Source: Salinibacillus kushneri (GTDB lineage: Bacteria > Bacillota > Bacilli > Bacillales > Alkalibacillaceae). Taken from it: a DNA stretch of 64,000 bases. Within the stretch, counting starts at the first letter, position 1; each line of letters begins with the position of its first letter. Under the pieces are notes generated by a model. That model saw only the letters and a program-made list of their open reading frames with translations, was not told the DNA's origin and did not search any database. This document shows positions 9,222 to 19,035 of this stretch, piece after piece. The stretch is taken from positions 375,407-439,406 of the forward strand of contig NZ_FOHJ01000002.1 of assembly GCF_900111405.1 (NCBI RefSeq), written 5' to 3'. The translations under genes were made by a program, and so were the position numbers.

Positions 9222-9522
9222 GCGATGACGGGAACAAAGGAATGGGGTTATTGTATTCCCAGAGATCCGGGGATGGTGGAAGCCCGGAAATACAACTCAT
9301 TCCGACATCGTCCCTGAGTGTTAAGCTGAACGGATTTATCTCATTAGGCTTAGCCGGGTGTTTCCAGAACACTCGTTAACAAAGAGGCTCCTGTTAGCTT
9401 CATGAGACAGCGTTTGTGAGAATGCTGTGAAAAAGGGTGGTACCGTGAAAAGTAAAAGACCTTTTCTCCCCTTATATTCTGCCAATGTGTTTTGCAGAGT
9501 GTAGGGAGAAAGGGTCTTTTTT
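9222..9522 (+). promoter_or_regulatory. T-box leader, leucine type, upstream of ilvB
   Basis: Stem I is closed by CGATG (9223-9227) with CATCG (9306-9310). The apical part contains the typical GGTGGAAGCCCGG. The specifier position near 9296 reads CTC in AACTCATT, a leucine codon. The T-box AGGGTGGTACCGTG lies at 9434-9447. The terminator at 9456-9522 pairs AAGACCTTTTCTCCC with GGGAGAAAGGGTCTT, then T6. Uncharged tRNA-Leu should stabilise the antiterminator and let transcription pass into ilvB. The specifier was assigned by eye and needs a covariance model to confirm. Confidence 0.93.
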
Positions 9523-9582
9523 AACTTTTTAACAACTATTTTTAAAAGAAAAGGCTAATAAGTGATTAGGAGGGATTAAAAA

Positions 9583-11304
9583 GTGAGCGTTGAAGCAAAG
9601 GCGGGCACGCGTACAGAAACAAATACCAGGACTGGTGCAGATTTGCTCGTGGAATCTTTAATTCGTGAGGGTGTTGATACGTTATTCGGTTATCCAGGAG
9701 GGGCTGTTTTACCGATTTATGATGCCTTATATAAAGCAAAGGAATCCTTTCATCATGTTTTAAGCCGCCATGAACAAGGAGCTATTCATGCAGCGGAAGG
9801 CTATGCACGTGTTTCGGGTAAACCTGGTGTTGTCATTGCTACTTCTGGTCCAGGGGCTACGAATTTAGTTACTGGCATAACGGATGCCATGATGGATTCG
9901 TTACCGCTTGTTGTTTTTACTGGTCAGGTTGCTCGACATGTCATTGGTACCGATGCCTTTCAGGAAGCGGATGTTATGGGGATTACGACGCCCATTACGA
10001 AGCATAATTACCAGGTTCAATCAATGAGTGATTTGCCCCGAATTGTAAAAGAAGCCTTTCATATTGCAACTACGGGGAGAAAAGGTCCTGTATTAGTAGA
10101 TATTCCAAAAGATATTGCTGCCAGTTTACAAGAGGATTCATATGATACCACGTTTCAACTACCTGGCTATCAGCCGACAACAAAACCGAATCCCTTACAA
10201 ATTAAAAAGTTGGCAGATGCTATCGCAAAGGCGAAAAAACCTGTTTTGCTCGCGGGTGCAGGTGTGCTGCATGGGAAAGCATCCAGCTCATTAAAAGCCT
10301 TTGCTGTCAAATATTCGCTGCCAGTTACAACGACCTTGCTCGGTTTGGGAAGTTTTCCGGGAGACCATAAATTATCGCTTGGAATGGCAGGAATGCACGG
10401 CACATATGCTGCAAACATGGCTTTATATGAGTGTGATCTGCTCATTAATATCGGCGCTCGCTTTGATGACCGGCTAACAGGTAATCTTAAACACTTTGCC
10501 AAATATGCAACTGTTGCCCATATTGATATCGATCCAGCGGAAATCGGTAAAAATGTCGAAACAAAAATTCCTATTGTTTCTGACTCTAAAGAAGCTCTTA
10601 CTGAAATGCATTCTATGATTCAGGAAAGCCCAAGGCATCAAGATTGGCTGGAGCAATTGGAGGCATATAAAAAAGAGTATCCATTATTTTATGAAAATGC
10701 CGATAAAGAAGTGTCACCGCAGTGGTTAGTAGAGGCCATTTATAAGGAGACAGAAGGAAAGGCCATTATTACAACCGATGTGGGACAGCATCAAATGTGG
10801 GCAGCCCAATACTATACGTTTGCAAATCCTGATAAATGGGTGACCTCAGGTGGACTTGGAACAATGGGCTTTGGCTTTCCTGCAGCCATTGGAGCTCAAT
10901 TAGCTAAACCTGATGAAACGGTTGTAGCCTTAGTTGGCGATGGTGGATTCCAAATGACTTTGCAGGAGCTATCCCTATTACAAGATAAAGGTTTACCTGT
11001 AAAAGTCATCATTATGAATAATGAGGCATTAGGAATGGTGAGACAGTGGCAGGAATCGTTTTATGAAGAACGTTACTCCGAATCACTTCTGCCTGTTCAA
11101 CCGGATTTTGTGAAATTAGCCGAAAGCTACCACATACGCGGATTTAAGGTGGAAACAAAGGATGAGCTTGAGCAGGTTATGCCGGAAGTGTTTGCCTACA
11201 GTGGGCCAGTCGTACTTGATTGTCGAGTTCTGAATCTTGAAAATGTTTATCCAATGATTGCTCCAGGCAAAGGACTTCACGAAATGATAGGGGTGAAACC
11301 ATGA
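9583..11304 (+). CDS. ilvB: Acetolactate synthase, large (catalytic) subunit
   Basis: ThDP-dependent enzyme that condenses pyruvate with pyruvate or 2-oxobutyrate, the first common step of valine, leucine and isoleucine synthesis. The 573-residue product has the catalytic glutamate in [14 protein letters not shown], the FAD-binding middle domain and the ThDP motif [12 protein letters not shown]...NN near 455-485. The start is GTG 9583, eight bases after AGGAGGG. The first residues ([16 protein letters not shown]) are a short low-complexity extension before the conserved part. The stop overlaps the ilvH start by four bases, so the two subunits are translationally coupled. Confidence 0.97.
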   Translation: MSVEAKAGTRTETNTRTGADLLVESLIREGVDTLFGYPGGAVLPIYDALYKAKESFHHVLSRHEQGAIHAAEGYARVSGKPGVVIATSGPGATNLVTGITDAMMDSLPLVVFTGQVARHVIGTDAFQEADVMGITTPITKHNYQVQSMSDLPRIVKEAFHIATTGRKGPVLVDIPKDIAASLQEDSYDTTFQLPGYQPTTKPNPLQIKKLADAIAKAKKPVLLAGAGVLHGKASSSLKAFAVKYSLPVTTTLLGLGSFPGDHKLSLGMAGMHGTYAANMALYECDLLINIGARFDDRLTGNLKHFAKYATVAHIDIDPAEIGKNVETKIPIVSDSKEALTEMHSMIQESPRHQDWLEQLEAYKKEYPLFYENADKEVSPQWLVEAIYKETEGKAIITTDVGQHQMWAAQYYTFANPDKWVTSGGLGTMGFGFPAAIGAQLAKPDETVVALVGDGGFQMTLQELSLLQDKGLPVKVIIMNNEALGMVRQWQESFYEERYSESLLPVQPDFVKLAESYHIRGFKVETKDELEQVMPEVFAYSGPVVLDCRVLNLENVYPMIAPGKGLHEMIGVKP

Positions 11305-11822
11305 GGAGAATTATCACGGCAACTGTACAAAACCGAAGTGGTGTGCTCAACCGTGTAACGGGATTGCTTCACAAAAGACAATTTAACATTGAAAGCATTT
11401 CAGTGGGACGTACTGAAACAGAAAGTATTTCAAAAATGACGTTCGTTGTAGAAGTACCGGATTTTCAAAAGCTTGAGCAAATGATTAAACAGCTTCATAA
11501 ACAGATTGATGTTTTAAAAGTATCGGACATTACAGATAAGGCCATCGTTGCTCGGGAATTAGCATTAATTAAAGTGGTTAGTAACAGTCAAATAAGAAAT
11601 GAAATTCAGGGAATTATTGAACCATTCCGCGCGTCTATTATAGATGTCAGTCGGGATAGTCTTACGGTACAGGTAACAGGAAAGACAGACAAAGTAGAGG
11701 CTTTAATTGAATTGCTTCGTCCCTATGGTATTAAAGAATTAGCAAGGACTGGATTAACAGCGTTCCTTCGCGGGCACCAGCCACAAGTAACTGAGATTCC
11801 CGATTATTCAATATTAAAATAA
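11301..11822 (+). CDS. ilvH: Acetolactate synthase, small (regulatory) subunit
   Basis: Regulatory partner of IlvB that raises its activity and carries valine feedback. The N-terminal ACT domain (residues 1-75) begins [21 protein letters not shown], with the glycine and asparagine positions that bind valine in known IlvH proteins. The C-terminal half has the family sequence [28 protein letters not shown]. The 173 residues are normal length. ATG 11301 overlaps the ilvB stop (ATGA), so no separate ribosome site is needed. Confidence 0.96.
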   Translation: MRRIITATVQNRSGVLNRVTGLLHKRQFNIESISVGRTETESISKMTFVVEVPDFQKLEQMIKQLHKQIDVLKVSDITDKAIVARELALIKVVSNSQIRNEIQGIIEPFRASIIDVSRDSLTVQVTGKTDKVEALIELLRPYGIKELARTGLTAFLRGHQPQVTEIPDYSILK

Positions 11823-11844
11823 TTTTTAGGAGAGGATGTTCAAA

Positions 11845-12879
11845 ATGGCAAAAGTACTTTATCACGATGACATTCAGGAAGAAGTATTAAGGAGTAAAAA
11901 GGTTGCAGTTGTAGGATATGGATCACAGGGTCATGCCCATGCACTGAATTTAAAAGAAAACGGATTTGATGTAGTGGTCGGTTTACGTAAGGGTAAATCC
12001 TGGGATAAGGCAGTTGAAGATGGAGTGGATGTCAAGAGTGTGGCAGATGCAGTTGAAGAATCTGATGTTGTGATGGTTCTTCTCCCGGATGAATTGCAGC
12101 CAGATGTTTATGAGAACCAAATTAAACCAAACCTTGCGCCAGGAAATGCTTTAGCTTTTGCTCACGGATTTAATATCCATTTCAATCAAGTCGTTCCACC
12201 AGAAGATGTTGATGTATTTCTTGTTGCACCAAAGGCACCTGGGCATCTGGTAAGAAGAACCTTTGAAGAAGGAGCAGGTGTACCATCACTCTACGGTGTA
12301 TATCAGGATGCAACTGGTCAGGCGACAGAATTAGCCTTAGCTTATGCCAAAGGAATCGGCTCTGGTCGTGCAGGAATCTTAAAAACATCCTTCCAGGAAG
12401 AAACGGAAACGGATTTGTTTGGTGAGCAGGCCGTGTTATGTGGTGGTGTATCAAATCTTGTAAAAGCAGGCTTTGAAACATTGACAGAAGCTGGCTATCA
12501 ACCAGAAATAGCGTATTTTGAATGCTTACACGAAATGAAATTAATTGTTGATCTGATGTATGAAGGCGGAATGGAGTATATGCGCTATTCGATATCTGAT
12601 ACCGCTCAATGGGGAGACTTTGTTTCAGGACCTAGAGTGATTAATGAAGAAACAAAAGAACGGATGAAAGAAGTATTACAAGACGTACAATCCGGTGCGT
12701 TTGCTAAAGGCTGGATTTTAGAAAATCAAGTCAATCGTCCACAATTCAATGCTATTAATGAAATGGAGAAGAATCATCAGTTAACACAGGTTGGAAAAGA
12801 ATTACGAGCATTGATGCCATTTGTTAAGCAGACCAAAAAGAAGAAAAAGGAGGAAGTCGTAACTCATGGCTCAAATTAA
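11845..12879 (+). CDS. ilvC: Ketol-acid reductoisomerase (NADP+)
   Basis: Converts acetolactate and acetohydroxybutyrate to the dihydroxy acids used by IlvD. The N-terminal Rossmann motif is [17 protein letters not shown]. The metal-binding acidic residues lie in [16 protein letters not shown] and YECLHE-type sequence. The 344 residues include a lysine-rich tail (KKKKKEEVV). Bases coding this tail also hold the ribosome site of leuA, and the two genes overlap by 14 bases. ATG 11845 was chosen because GGAGAGG lies at normal distance. The ATG at 11836 sits directly against that site. Confidence 0.96.
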   Translation: MAKVLYHDDIQEEVLRSKKVAVVGYGSQGHAHALNLKENGFDVVVGLRKGKSWDKAVEDGVDVKSVADAVEESDVVMVLLPDELQPDVYENQIKPNLAPGNALAFAHGFNIHFNQVVPPEDVDVFLVAPKAPGHLVRRTFEEGAGVPSLYGVYQDATGQATELALAYAKGIGSGRAGILKTSFQEETETDLFGEQAVLCGGVSNLVKAGFETLTEAGYQPEIAYFECLHEMKLIVDLMYEGGMEYMRYSISDTAQWGDFVSGPRVINEETKERMKEVLQDVQSGAFAKGWILENQVNRPQFNAINEMEKNHQLTQVGKELRALMPFVKQTKKKKKEEVVTHGSN

Positions 12880-14410
12880 ATTCTTTGATACGACGTTGAG
12901 AGACGGGGAGCAGTCTCCCGGGGTGAATTTGAATCAGCTTGAAAAAATTGAGATTGCCAAACAGTTGGAGCGTTTAGGAATGGACATTATGGAAGCTGGA
13001 TTTCCTGCATCTTCTAAAGGCGATTTTGAAGCAGTAAGACAAATTGCACGTACAATCAAAAATACATCTGTAACAGGTCTGGCTAGAACTACAAAAGAAG
13101 ATATCGACATTGCCTGGGAAGCTTTAAAGGATGCAGCGGAACCAAGGATTCATATTTTTCTTGCAACTTCTCCTATTCACATGACACACAAGCTGAAGAA
13201 AACGCCAGATGATGTAATCCAAACATCCGTTGATATGGTCTCTTATGCAAAGAAAAAATTTACCCATGTGGAATGGTCTGCAGAGGATGCCAGTCGCTCA
13301 GATTTAGACTTCCTCGTTAAAATCATAGAAAAAGTTATTGATGCTGGGGCGACTGTAATTAACCTGCCTGATACGGTAGGATATACAACACCTGAAGAAT
13401 ATGGCCGGATGTTTCGATATGTAAGGGAGCATGTTCCGAATATTGATCGAGTATCCTTATCTGCTCATTGTCATGATGATCTTGGAATGGCTGTTGCTAA
13501 TTCCATTGCAGCCATTGAAAATGGAGCAACTCAGATAGAAGGTACGATTAATGGTATTGGGGAACGTGCAGGAAATGCTTCCCTGGAGGAAATTGCGGTC
13601 GCATTGAAAATCCGTAATGACCATTATCAGCATTCAACCAATTTAGTCCTAAATGAAATTAAGCGGACGAGTGACTTAATTAGTAAATTCACTGGTATGA
13701 TGGTGCCCGGAAATAAAGCGGTAGTAGGTCGTAACGCTTTTGCGCATGAATCTGGTATTCATCAGGATGGGGTGTTAAAAGAGGCTTCCACTTATGAAAT
13801 TATTACACCGGAGATGGTAGGAATTAAATCTAATAATCTATTTTTAGGAAAGCATTCCGGCCGTCACGCTTTTAAAAACAAAGTGGAGGAGCTTGGCTTT
13901 GAACTATCTGAAGAAAAGATAAAAGAAGCCTTTACCAAATTTAAAGAGCTTACGGATCGTAAAAAAGAAGTTACTGATGATGATTTATTTACCATTCTGA
14001 CCGATTTACAAGCTGATTCGCTAAACATTGCCAAATACAAACTGGAATCATTCCAGGTACAATATGGATCCTTCAATCTGCCAACAGCAACAGTAGCTCT
14101 CTTAACTCCTGATGGATACAGAGTAGAAACGGCAAAAACTGGTCAGGGAAGTGTGGAAGCCTTGTATAACACACTTGAATCCCTTGTTCAGGAAGAAATT
14201 CATTTAACTGATTACCAACTGAATTCCATTGGGAAAGGGCGAGATGCCTTAGCTGAAGTTCATGTCATGGTGAAGGTAAATGATCTGGAACTGGGTGGAC
14301 GTGGTGCTGCCCAGGATGTATTAGAAGCTTCCGCTAATGCTTTCTTAAATGCTCTTAATCGAGTATTTATTAGTCAGCACCAAGCTGATCAGAAAAAGAT
14401 TCATAGTTAA
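12866..14410 (+). CDS. leuA: 2-Isopropylmalate synthase
   Basis: First committed enzyme of leucine synthesis; joins acetyl-CoA and 2-oxoisovalerate. The HMGL-like TIM barrel starts [15 protein letters not shown] (metal-binding D near 9). The HCHDDLG motif ([15 protein letters not shown]) is near 200 and [13 protein letters not shown] near 225. The C-terminal LeuA dimerisation/regulatory domain that senses leucine occupies about 375-500. The 514 residues are typical of Bacillales. The start lies inside the end of ilvC, and AAGGAGG provides the ribosome site. Confidence 0.97.
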   Translation: MAQIKFFDTTLRDGEQSPGVNLNQLEKIEIAKQLERLGMDIMEAGFPASSKGDFEAVRQIARTIKNTSVTGLARTTKEDIDIAWEALKDAAEPRIHIFLATSPIHMTHKLKKTPDDVIQTSVDMVSYAKKKFTHVEWSAEDASRSDLDFLVKIIEKVIDAGATVINLPDTVGYTTPEEYGRMFRYVREHVPNIDRVSLSAHCHDDLGMAVANSIAAIENGATQIEGTINGIGERAGNASLEEIAVALKIRNDHYQHSTNLVLNEIKRTSDLISKFTGMMVPGNKAVVGRNAFAHESGIHQDGVLKEASTYEIITPEMVGIKSNNLFLGKHSGRHAFKNKVEELGFELSEEKIKEAFTKFKELTDRKKEVTDDDLFTILTDLQADSLNIAKYKLESFQVQYGSFNLPTATVALLTPDGYRVETAKTGQGSVEALYNTLESLVQEEIHLTDYQLNSIGKGRDALAEVHVMVKVNDLELGGRGAAQDVLEASANAFLNALNRVFISQHQADQKKIHS

Positions 14411-14452
14411 GGAGAGCTTAGTTTAGTTAAAAAAATGGGGAGGATTAGGTTC

Positions 14453-15559
14453 ATGAAAAAACAAATTGCTTTGTTGCCTGGTGATGGTATTGGTCAAGAG
14501 GTGATGCAATCAGCAACGGAAGTGCTTAATGCAATTGCTGTTGAATTTGACCATGAATTCGAGTTTGATACCTATGATATTGGGGGAGCGGCGATAGAAA
14601 CCCAAGAAACGCCATTACCTGATAAAACGATTGAAGGTTGTAAGCGTTCGGATGCCATTTTACTTGGTGCTGTCGGTGGCCCTAAGTGGGAGAACCTTCC
14701 TTCCCACCTTCGACCGGAAAAAGGTTTACTAGGCATTCGAAAAGCTTTAGGTCTTTTTGCAAATTTAAGACCGGTTAAAGGATTTTCCCAGTTGTTACAT
14801 GCCTCTCCACTAAAAGAAGAAGTGATAAATGGCAGTGATCTTCTTATTGTGCGGGAACTGACTGGCGGACTTTATTTTGGAGAACCAAGTGAAATCCGTG
14901 AAGATGGTCAGTCCGTTGTTGATACGTTGGCTTACAAACGAGAAGAAATTGAACGGATAGTGGATCAGGCTTTTCAAAGTGCAAGACTAAGACGTAAGCA
15001 TTTAACATCTATAGATAAAGCAAATGTATTAGCCTCCAGCAAGCTTTGGAGAGAGGTTGTAGAAGAGAAACGGAGGGAATATCCTGATGTAGCTGTTGAA
15101 CATTTACTGGTAGATGCTGCTGCTATGAAGCTCATTACCAATCCGGGCCAATTCGATGTGATGGTGACGGAAAATATGTTTGGCGATATTTTAAGCGATG
15201 AAGCATCCGTCCTAACAGGATCCTTAGGAATGCTTCCATCAGCCAGTCTTCGTGCAGATGGTATGGGGCTTTATGAGCCTGTTCATGGATCAGCTCCGGA
15301 CATTGCAGGAAAAGGAGTGGCTAATCCGCTGGCTATGATTCTATCTACCGCACTGATGTTAAGACATTCCTTTCAATTAGAAGAAGAGGCTAATGCGGTC
15401 GAAGAGGCAGTTCAGGAATTATTACGCTCGGGTTATCATACGGCTGACTTAAATGTAAAAGAAGGTGAACAGGTTGGAACAAACGTCATGACCCGCCTTG
15501 TTGTTGAAGGAATTTCTTCCAGAAGTGCATCTGAGAGCATTATGAGCTGCTACGTATAA
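14453..15559 (+). CDS. leuB: 3-Isopropylmalate dehydrogenase
   Basis: NAD-dependent oxidative decarboxylase of leucine synthesis. The product of 368 residues opens with LLPGDGIGQEV, has the RELTGGLYFGEP loop, the catalytic lysine in SIDKANVLASSKLWR and the metal-binding aspartates in TENMFGDILSDEASVLTGSLG. ATG 14453 follows GGGGAGG at 14437-14443. The in-frame ATG at 14435 lies at the edge of that site and would add six unlikely residues. It lies 42 bases downstream of leuA in the same operon. Confidence 0.96.
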   Translation: MKKQIALLPGDGIGQEVMQSATEVLNAIAVEFDHEFEFDTYDIGGAAIETQETPLPDKTIEGCKRSDAILLGAVGGPKWENLPSHLRPEKGLLGIRKALGLFANLRPVKGFSQLLHASPLKEEVINGSDLLIVRELTGGLYFGEPSEIREDGQSVVDTLAYKREEIERIVDQAFQSARLRRKHLTSIDKANVLASSKLWREVVEEKRREYPDVAVEHLLVDAAAMKLITNPGQFDVMVTENMFGDILSDEASVLTGSLGMLPSASLRADGMGLYEPVHGSAPDIAGKGVANPLAMILSTALMLRHSFQLEEEANAVEEAVQELLRSGYHTADLNVKEGEQVGTNVMTRLVVEGISSRSASESIMSCYV

Positions 15560-15607
15560 CTGTTCATTTTAAATTATGGGGACAGTCCCCGGAAAGGAGT
15601 TGAACAC

Positions 15608-17026
15608 ATGGAGAAACCGCAAACTATTATAGATAAAATTTGGCAGCGTCATATTGTAGACCAAGAGCCGGATAAACCGGATTTGCTATATATTGATTTG
15701 CATCTAGTTCATGAAGTTACCTCGCCCCAGGCTTTTGAAGGTCTGCGTATGAAAGGCAGAAAGGTACGTCGTCCAGACCGGACTTATGCGACTATGGATC
15801 ATAATGTACCAACTATTCATCGTCATGTAATCAAAGATCAAATATCCAAAACCCAAATGGAGACGTTAAAGCAAAATTGTGAGGAATTTGCTATTCCGCT
15901 TGCAGATATTGACCACCCCGATCAGGGAATTGTGCATGTCATTGGGCCACAATTAGGCTTAACGCAGCCAGGAAAAACTATTGTTTGTGGAGACAGTCAT
16001 ACCTCAACACATGGAGCCTTTGGTGCTCTGGCATTTGGAATTGGTACGAGTGAAGTAGAACATGTTTTAGCGACTCAAACCATTTGGCAGCAAAAGCCTA
16101 AAACATTAAATGTAAAAGTTAATGGCAATCTGGGCAAAGGAGTGACAGCTAAAGATCTCATACTTGCCATTATTGCCAAACATGGTGTTCGCTTTGGTAC
16201 CGGCTATATTATTGAATATACTGGAGAAGCCATACGAAACCTTTCTATGGAAGGGCGCATGACGATTTGTAATATGTCGATTGAAGCTGGGGCTAGAGCA
16301 GGGCTAATCAGCCCAGATGAAACCACTTTTGAATATTTACGGGGAAAACGCCATTCACCACAAGGAGAGGACTTCGATACAGCGGTAGAAGAGTGGTGTA
16401 CACTAGCAACGGATGAAGGAGCTACCTATGACGCAACGGTTGAGATTGATGCTGAAGAAATCGAGCCGCAAGTCACTTGGGGAACCAACCCGAGTATGTG
16501 TATTCCAGTTAGTGAGTCGGTACCGAACCCGGATGATGCCACTACACCTAATGAGAAGGAGGCAATTGAGCGAGCGCTTGATTATATGGGTTTAGCACCT
16601 AATCAGCCAATTTCCTCTGTAGAAATTGAACACGTATTTATTGGTTCCTGTACAAATTCTAGGTTGAGTGATTTACAAAAAGCCGCCAAAATTGTTCATG
16701 GTAAAAAAGTAAAAGATACCGTTCGGGCTATGGTTGTCCCCGGGTCTCATAGTGTAAAGGCAGCTGCAGAACAAGAAGGATTGGATGTCATTTTTCAGCA
16801 GGCAGGCTTTGAATGGCGTGATGCTGGCTGTAGTATGTGCCTGGCGATGAATGATGATGTAGTACCACCAGGAGAACGCTGCGCTTCCACATCCAATCGT
16901 AACTTTGAAGGACGTCAGGGAAACGGTGCGAGAACACATTTGGTTAGTCCGGAGATGGCTGCAGCTGCAGCGATTGAAGGTCGTTTTGTGGATGTTCGTC
17001 AAATGGACTCACCCGTTTTAAGCTAA
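15608..17026 (+). CDS. leuC: 3-Isopropylmalate dehydratase, large subunit
   Basis: Aconitase-family subunit that carries the 4Fe-4S cluster and isomerises 2- to 3-isopropylmalate with LeuD. The cluster cysteines are in [12 protein letters not shown] (near 345) and [12 protein letters not shown] (near 407). The N-terminal [13 protein letters not shown] and TMDHNVPT motifs are intact. The 472 residues are normal. The ribosome site AAAGGAG precedes ATG 15608. The upstream gap contains the odd palindrome GGGGACAGTCCCC at 15578-15590, whose one-base centre makes it unlikely to be an RNA hairpin. Confidence 0.97.
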   Translation: MEKPQTIIDKIWQRHIVDQEPDKPDLLYIDLHLVHEVTSPQAFEGLRMKGRKVRRPDRTYATMDHNVPTIHRHVIKDQISKTQMETLKQNCEEFAIPLADIDHPDQGIVHVIGPQLGLTQPGKTIVCGDSHTSTHGAFGALAFGIGTSEVEHVLATQTIWQQKPKTLNVKVNGNLGKGVTAKDLILAIIAKHGVRFGTGYIIEYTGEAIRNLSMEGRMTICNMSIEAGARAGLISPDETTFEYLRGKRHSPQGEDFDTAVEEWCTLATDEGATYDATVEIDAEEIEPQVTWGTNPSMCIPVSESVPNPDDATTPNEKEAIERALDYMGLAPNQPISSVEIEHVFIGSCTNSRLSDLQKAAKIVHGKKVKDTVRAMVVPGSHSVKAAAEQEGLDVIFQQAGFEWRDAGCSMCLAMNDDVVPPGERCASTSNRNFEGRQGNGARTHLVSPEMAAAAAIEGRFVDVRQMDSPVLS

Positions 17027-17053
17027 AGTGTTTTTTTCAAAGGAGGGAATGCC

Positions 17054-17641
17054 ATGGAGCCACTACGCATTCATAAAGGACTTGTATATCCATTGAATCG
17101 AACAAATGTAGATACCGATCAGATTATACCCAAACAGTTTCTAAAGCGTATTGAACGAAAAGGGTTCGGTCAGTTCCTTTTTTATAACTGGCGTTTCAAC
17201 GACGACGGTCAGCCACGTGAGGACTTTTCACTTAACGATAAAAAATATGAAGGAGCTTCCATTTTAGTGGCTGGTGAAAATTTCGGGTGTGGTTCGTCCC
17301 GTGAGCACGCACCTTGGGCTTTAGAGGACTATGGATTTAAAGTGGTTCTTGCACCAAGCTTTGCGGATATATTTTATAATAATTGTTTTAAAAATGGAAT
17401 TTTGCCCGTAACCTTAAAAGAGGATATCATTCAGCACTTAATAGAGAAGGCTGAAATGGAGGCTTATGAGTTAACTGTCAATCTTGAAGAACAAACCGTT
17501 CGGGATTCGGAGGAATTGCAGGAAACCTTCGAAATTTCATCCTATCAAAAGGAAATGCTACTAAATGGATGGGATGAAATTGCAGTTACGCTAAAACAGG
17601 CGGATAAAATTGATCAATTTGAACAAAATATAGGGAAATAA
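17054..17641 (+). CDS. leuD: 3-Isopropylmalate dehydratase, small subunit
   Basis: Swivel domain of isopropylmalate isomerase and partner of LeuC. The 195-residue product carries NVDTDQIIPKQFLKR near residue 19 and the substrate-binding loop GENFGCGSSREHAPWALEDYG near 75. AAAGGAGGG precedes ATG 17054. The lesion-prone start of ilvA follows directly. Confidence 0.97.
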   Translation: MEPLRIHKGLVYPLNRTNVDTDQIIPKQFLKRIERKGFGQFLFYNWRFNDDGQPREDFSLNDKKYEGASILVAGENFGCGSSREHAPWALEDYGFKVVLAPSFADIFYNNCFKNGILPVTLKEDIIQHLIEKAEMEAYELTVNLEEQTVRDSEELQETFEISSYQKEMLLNGWDEIAVTLKQADKIDQFEQNIGK

Positions 17642-17697
17642 TAGAGGAGTGTGAAGACATTGGGAATTGCTTAACAGGTCAAAAAATCACGGATGCG

Positions 17698-18651
17698 ATG
17701 CAGCAAATGATTGATGTTGTTCATCGCACCCCCCTTACCACGTCAACATCTATTAATCAATTAACAGGGAAACAGGTTTATTTTAAGATGGAAAATCAGC
17801 AGAAAACCGGAGCCTTTAAAATTAGAGGGGCTACCAATAAAATTTCACAGCTTTCAGAAAGTGAAAAGAGAAGGGGGGTTATTGCCGCATCTGCCGGAAA
17901 CCATGCACAAGGTGTTGCGCTGGCAGCAACCAAGCGAGGTATTCCCTCGAAAATATTTATGCCAGAGAAAACACCAGCTGCTAAAGCACAGGCGACCAAA
18001 GGATATGGTGCTCAAATTGTGTTAACAGGAGAATCCTTTCAGGAGGCTTATGAAGCTGCGATGGAAGAAATGAAAAGGGAAAACTCGGTTTTTGTGCATC
18101 CCTTTGATGATACTGATGTTATGGCTGGTCAGGGCACCATCGCTCTGGAGATGCTTCAACAGGAGCCAGGACTGGACACCATTATTGTTCCTGTTGGTGG
18201 TGGTGGTCTCATTAGTGGAATCGCCGTTGCAGCCAAGAACATTAATCCGAACATTAAGATTATTGGAGTTCAGGCAGAGGGAGCTTGTCCTACCTTTAAT
18301 CGTTTCTATCAAAAAGGAGCATCATCGGCCAAAAAGGTTTCCACAATTGCAGACGGCATTGCCGTGAAAAAACCAGGCATCCAAACCTTCCCACTCATTC
18401 AGAAATATGTGGATGACATTGTAACGGTTTCGGATGAAGACATTGCAGGCGCGATGGTTTATATGCTGGAGAGAAGCAAGACCTTAATTGAAGGAGCAGG
18501 CGCTAGTGCATTTGCTGCTCTCTTGGCACATGGTCATCGCATTCAATCTAAGCATTGTGGCATTATTGTCAGTGGTGGAAATATGGATATTTCTAAAATG
18601 CCGCACATTCAACATTTAGCACAGCAAAATCAATTATCTTGTCTGGCTTAA
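17698..18651 (+). CDS. ilvA: Threonine ammonia-lyase, short form; start region probably frameshifted
   Basis: PLP-dependent deaminase that makes 2-oxobutyrate for isoleucine. The PLP lysine is in KTGAFKIRGATNKI near 40 and the phosphate loop is VGGGGLISGI. It has only the catalytic domain: the ACT-like regulatory domain of the roughly 420-residue biosynthetic IlvA is absent, so it resembles TdcB-type enzymes. ATG 17698 has no ribosome site. The frame upstream codes LTGQKITDAM, which looks like genuine enzyme sequence. GAGGAG (17644-17649) is well placed for TTG 17660, but that TTG reads into TAA after four codons. One extra T near 17673 would join the two frames. It could be a one-base deletion, a sequencing error or an unusual start. 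It ends the operon, and the terminator follows 8 bases later. Confidence 0.82.
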   Translation: MQQMIDVVHRTPLTTSTSINQLTGKQVYFKMENQQKTGAFKIRGATNKISQLSESEKRRGVIAASAGNHAQGVALAATKRGIPSKIFMPEKTPAAKAQATKGYGAQIVLTGESFQEAYEAAMEEMKRENSVFVHPFDDTDVMAGQGTIALEMLQQEPGLDTIIVPVGGGGLISGIAVAAKNINPNIKIIGVQAEGACPTFNRFYQKGASSAKKVSTIADGIAVKKPGIQTFPLIQKYVDDIVTVSDEDIAGAMVYMLERSKTLIEGAGASAFAALLAHGHRIQSKHCGIIVSGGNMDISKMPHIQHLAQQNQLSCLA

Positions 18652-18659
18652 TGAAATCG

Positions 18660-18695
18660 TCCGGTTGGTCCAGAAATGGATTAACCGGATTTTTT
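18660..18695 (+). terminator. Terminator of the ilv-leu operon
   Basis: TCCGGTTGGTCC pairs with GGATTAACCGGA (G-T pairs in the middle) around AGAAAT, followed by T6. It lies 8 bases after the ilvA stop. Confidence 0.9.
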
Positions 18696-18881
18696 ATGGG
18701 TTAGTAAATGAGATTGTAGAACCGAATGTAGTGGCATGAACAGATAAAGAATACCATCGACAGGATTAACAAAAGAATGGACATGAAAAATGAGTGGTTA
18801 GACAAAAATGTAAACAAAGGAAATCCAATTATTCCACTTTCCCGATTGAATGTGAGCCATATACTCCAGGATCATCGTGAG

Positions 18882-18911
18882 TTCACGCAATACCAGCCAT
18901 TATGGTATGAT
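18882..18911 (+). promoter_or_regulatory. Possible promoter of prfC
   Basis: TTCACG (18882-18887), 18 bases, TATGAT (18906-18911). The -35 is a 4 of 6 match. The gap 18696-19035 holds nothing else convincing. An ATG-started 51-codon frame at 18777-18932 covers the same bases but lacks a ribosome site. Confidence 0.45.
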
Positions 18912-19035
18912 AGTAGAAGTGTTTGTAATTAAGAAACGGAAATGGGGATTTAGTCCAATGTGATACTAAACTTCTTTAGCAGAAAAAGAACTTTTGGAAA
19001 AACATCATTACACATCTGTAGAAGGAGTTACGATA

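Noticed and set aside
15578..15590. GGGGACAGTCCCC as a hairpin controlling leuC
   Set aside because: The one-base centre cannot form an RNA loop; no sign of an operator role.
18777..18932. 51-codon open frame before prfC
   Set aside because: No ribosome site, overlaps the probable prfC promoter and resembles no protein I know.
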